Origin: CAYMEV01 sp964389675 [NCBI: uncultured Candidatus Sumerlaeota bacterium] | Lineage (GTDB): Bacteria > CAYMEV01 | Assembly: GCA_964389675.1 (NCBI GenBank) | Contig: CAYMEV010000002.1 | Span: 186,001 to 250,000, forward strand | Length of the DNA stretch: 64,000 nt | Direction of reading: 5' to 3' | Part shown: positions 62,086-64,000 of the stretch, one piece after another | How positions within the stretch are numbered: the stretch's first letter is position 1 | Layout: each line of letters begins with the position of its first letter | Notes under the pieces: model-generated | What the model saw: only the letters and a program-made list of their open reading frames with translations | Told to the model about the DNA's origin: nothing | Database searches by the model: none | Made by a program: the position numbers and the translations under genes

Positions 62086-63579
62086 TTATTTCTTAAATAT
62101 TCCGAAGCCTTTTTTATCCTTTTCGGAACTCTTTGGAGTCATATCATTGATTGCACGTGATAATTTTGAAATTTCCTCTTCCTTTTCCTTCTGCATTTTC
62201 AGGGATTTTTCAAGAAGTGCTGAATTCTTCTGGTTTGCTTTTTGAAGCTCTTTTCTAAGCTCCAAAAGCTCTCTTTCCAGTTCTTTTATAATATTGTCCT
62301 TTTCCTGAATGACAGAATCTTTATCATCCAGGTCCTTATTATGCTTTTCCATCTGTTCCTGAAAATCCTTTTCAAGCTCTATAAGCTTCATTATCTTTGA
62401 AAAATCTGCTTTGCTCAAATCTGACTTACCCCCTTTTTGATCATGATCGTCCGAATCCTTTAATTTATCCGCAAACAATTTTGTAAGATTAAGCTCAAGT
62501 TCTGATGCGTTTGCGCTGCACCTTACTGCTTCTTCCTTGGAAATAACATTATTCAGGATCAGTGCCATAAGAGACTGATTCATGGATTGCATCCTCGTAT
62601 GAACTACACTGGATTCTATCTCATCTACAAGTTCACCTGTATTTCCGGTCAGGATCAGCTTCTTTGCATTTGGAGATGCTATTAGTATCTCAACAGCTGC
62701 AACCATACCGTCAACATTCTTCTTTTTTACAAGATGCTGGGATATTACTGCAAGAAGAACATGGGAAAGCTGGAGCCTGATCTGCTGCTGCTGAGATGAT
62801 GGAAACATATCTATTATCCTGTCAATTGTCTGAGGAGAGTCATTGGTATGAAGCGTAGAAAGAACCAGATGGCCTGTCTCAGCAGCGGTAAGGACAGTCA
62901 TCATGGTCTCCTGGTCTCTCATCTCACCGACCATTATTACATCAGGGTCCTGCCTGAGAACATTGCGAAGAGCTTCAGCAAATGTAGGCGTGTCAAATCC
63001 GACCTCTCTCTGGCTTATGCAGGCAAGCTTATCCCTGAACAGGAATTCTATAGGATCCTCAATTGTTACAATATGGACATTTCGGGTGCTGTTTATCTGT
63101 TTCAGCATAGCTGCCAGTGTGGTTGACTTACCGCTTCCTGTTGGCCCTGTTACCAGTATCAGTCCCTGTTTTCTTGAAACAAGGTCAATCAGCTGTTCTG
63201 GAAGGTCAAGGTCCGTTATCGACCGGATCTCATGAGGGATATTCCTGAAAACTATGCCAAAGGAGCTTCTCTGCTGGAAGATATGTGTCCTGAACCTCGC
63301 AAGGCCTGGGACAGAATACCCTATGTCGATTGCCTTCTTTTCCCTGAATTTATCCCTGCTGTCCCTTGGAAGTATGCACAATGCAATGGACTTGATATCG
63401 TCAGGCTTCAAAACAGGATAATCCAGAGGAATGAGTTTTCCATCCAGCCTTATCATGGGAGGCCTCATTACCTTTAAATGCAGGTCTGATGCATTTTTCG
63501 TAACAAGATCCTTAAGGAATTTATGCAGTATTAATGTGCTTCTTTCCCTTTGTTCCTGTATAGTCTTTTCTATTGTCAA
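62086..63579 (-). CDS. pilT: PilT-type twitching ATPase with C-terminal coiled-coil extension
   Basis: Hexameric ATPase that powers type IV pilus retraction. Residues 1-350 carry the family motifs: LVTKNASDLHLKV, VTGPTGSGKSTTLAA (Walker A), HIVTIEDPIEFLF (Asp box), VLRQDPDVIMVGEMRD (Walker B region), ETGHLVLSTLHTNDS (His box). Where PilT usually has AIRNLIRE, the sequence reads NAKKLILTGN, so that motif is degenerate. Residues 370-480 form a long charged coiled coil (KDLDDKDSVIQEKDNIIKEL), absent from ordinary PilT of about 350 residues. TTG start seven bases after AAAGGAG. PilU or a PilT paralogue is an alternative name. Confidence 0.88.
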   Translation of the reverse strand: MTIEKTIQEQRERSTLILHKFLKDLVTKNASDLHLKVMRPPMIRLDGKLIPLDYPVLKPDDIKSIALCILPRDSRDKFREKKAIDIGYSVPGLARFRTHIFQQRSSFGIVFRNIPHEIRSITDLDLPEQLIDLVSRKQGLILVTGPTGSGKSTTLAAMLKQINSTRNVHIVTIEDPIEFLFRDKLACISQREVGFDTPTFAEALRNVLRQDPDVIMVGEMRDQETMMTVLTAAETGHLVLSTLHTNDSPQTIDRIIDMFPSSQQQQIRLQLSHVLLAVISQHLVKKKNVDGMVAAVEILIASPNAKKLILTGNTGELVDEIESSVVHTRMQSMNQSLMALILNNVISKEEAVRCSANASELELNLTKLFADKLKDSDDHDQKGGKSDLSKADFSKIMKLIELEKDFQEQMEKHNKDLDDKDSVIQEKDNIIKELERELLELRKELQKANQKNSALLEKSLKMQKEKEEEISKLSRAINDMTPKSSEKDKKGFGIFKK

Positions 63580-63599
63580 GGTTTTGCTCCTTTACCTGC

Positions 63600-63619
63600 T
63601 GAATACTATGAGGTATTCA
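63600..63619 (-). repeat. Small hairpin in the pilT leader
   Basis: TGAATAC (63600-63606) and GTATTCA (63613-63619) are perfectly complementary with a 6-base loop. It lies between the predicted start of the pilT transcript (near 63629) and its ribosome binding site, so it could influence translation. Confidence 0.35.
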
Positions 63620-63635
63620 CTATACTATAAAGAAT

Positions 63636-63664
63636 ATTCTACTTATTATGTTAATTTTAGTCAA
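63636..63664 (-). promoter_or_regulatory. Promoter of pilT
   Basis: On the minus strand TTGACT (63659-63664) and TAGAAT (63636-63641, five of six) are 17 bases apart. The leader would be about 50 bases. Confidence 0.55.
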
Positions 63665-63687
63665 AAATAATTTCGTAACAATATATT

Positions 63688-63715
63688 TTGACATATAGCG
63701 CCAATTTACTATTAT
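63688..63715 (+). promoter_or_regulatory. Promoter of murB
   Basis: A perfect TTGACA (63688-63693) and TATTAT (63710-63715, five of six) are 16 bases apart. Transcription would start near 63722, about 42 bases before the GTG at 63764. Confidence 0.55.
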
Positions 63716-63763
63716 TTTTTTAATCCGGCTGAATTAATTATCAATGGTGAAAAGGGAAAAATA

Positions 63764-64000
63764 GTGGAGATCAGATATAAAGAGCCTTTGAAAAAGCATA
63801 CTTCTTTCAGGATTGGCGGCACAGTTCAGGAGATGGTCTTTCCCAGGAATGAGAAGGATATTGCAGAAATTATTGGATGTATAAGGGATAAACCATATTT
63901 TGTAATATCCAATGGCACCAATATATTGTTCAATGATGTCCACTTTAACGGTGTAATAATTAATATGTCAATGTTCGAGCGATTAAAATACCCTGGCAAG
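63764..64000 (+). CDS. murB: UDP-N-acetylenolpyruvoylglucosamine reductase (5' part only)
   Basis: The first 79 codons are visible; the gene runs off the right edge. MurB reduces UDP-GlcNAc-enolpyruvate to UDP-MurNAc with NADPH and FAD. KEPLKKHTSFRIGGTVQEMV is the conserved opening, and PYFVISNGTNILFNDVHFNG is the FAD-binding loop (usual form GxGSNxLxxD), here with NGTN. The start is GTG, with AAGGGA about six bases upstream and a good promoter. Confidence 0.9.
   Translation, partial: MEIRYKEPLKKHTSFRIGGTVQEMVFPRNEKDIAEIIGCIRDKPYFVISNGTNILFNDVHFNGVIINMSMFERLKYPGK

Overview
The window is gene-dense chromosomal DNA from a diderm (Gram-negative-type) bacterium that I cannot place to phylum. It has AT-rich spacers, and arginine is mostly encoded by AGA/AGG. 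The diderm reading rests on an outer-membrane porin fragment, a complete PilM-N-O-P-Q set including the outer-membrane secretin, an LpxL/HtrB-like acyltransferase and many lipoproteins. No prophage, insertion sequence or CRISPR array was seen. No gene-free stretch exceeds about 220 bases.

Region by region: 0-0.5 kb, 5' part of a porin with a strong promoter. 0.6-6.2 kb, exopolysaccharide genes (two glycosyltransferases, a WcaJ/WbaP-type initiating transferase, UDP-glucose dehydrogenase, a lipoprotein). 6.2-8.2 kb, tilS-rlmN on the minus strand. 8.3-18.4 kb, a long plus-strand run: GNAT acetyltransferase, DUF465, mreC-mreD-mrdA-rodA, a radical-SAM fusion, ftsH and an unknown gene. 18.4-24.9 kb, rpmB, then divergent pilM-N-O-P-Q and two lipoproteins closed by a clear terminator. 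25.1-33.0 kb, an Ig-like lipoprotein, TPR protein, Roadblock protein, aroQ, efp, a lipM-like gene, a 1027-residue TPR protein and an ExeA-like ATPase. 33.1-38.3 kb, tRNA-Gly(CCC) followed closely by bactofilin, a solitary substrate-binding protein, a chemoreceptor and glmU. 38.3-42.9 kb, a GHL10-type hydrolase, a sugar nucleotidyltransferase, folC and a helix-turn-helix/TPR fusion. 43-48.6 kb, dprA-smg-topA and convergent rng. 48.6-57.6 kb, assorted genes: acyltransferase, K+ channel, polysaccharide deacetylase, an orphan glycine-zipper protein, STAS protein, pyrE, a small coiled-coil protein, a PP-loop enzyme, ATP-grasp enzyme, peptide-type binding lipoprotein and queC. 57.7-64 kb, a 1203-residue kinase-like/ATPase/TPR protein, yraN-rplS, a pilT-type ATPase and the start of murB.

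Two themes recur. One is cell-envelope growth and shape (Mre/Rod, GlmU, MurB, bactofilin, deacetylase, EPS). The other is type IV pili with possible control parts (PilM-Q, PilT with an added coiled coil, Roadblock and TPR proteins, a chemoreceptor paired with a binding protein). The pilin, PilB, PilC and prepilin peptidase are not in the window.

The least explained items are the orphan protein at 51207-51821, which has a perfect four-residue glycine periodicity and its own terminator, and the 1203-residue protein whose N-terminus looks like a decayed protein kinase. All assignments come from reading the sequence; no database search was run.
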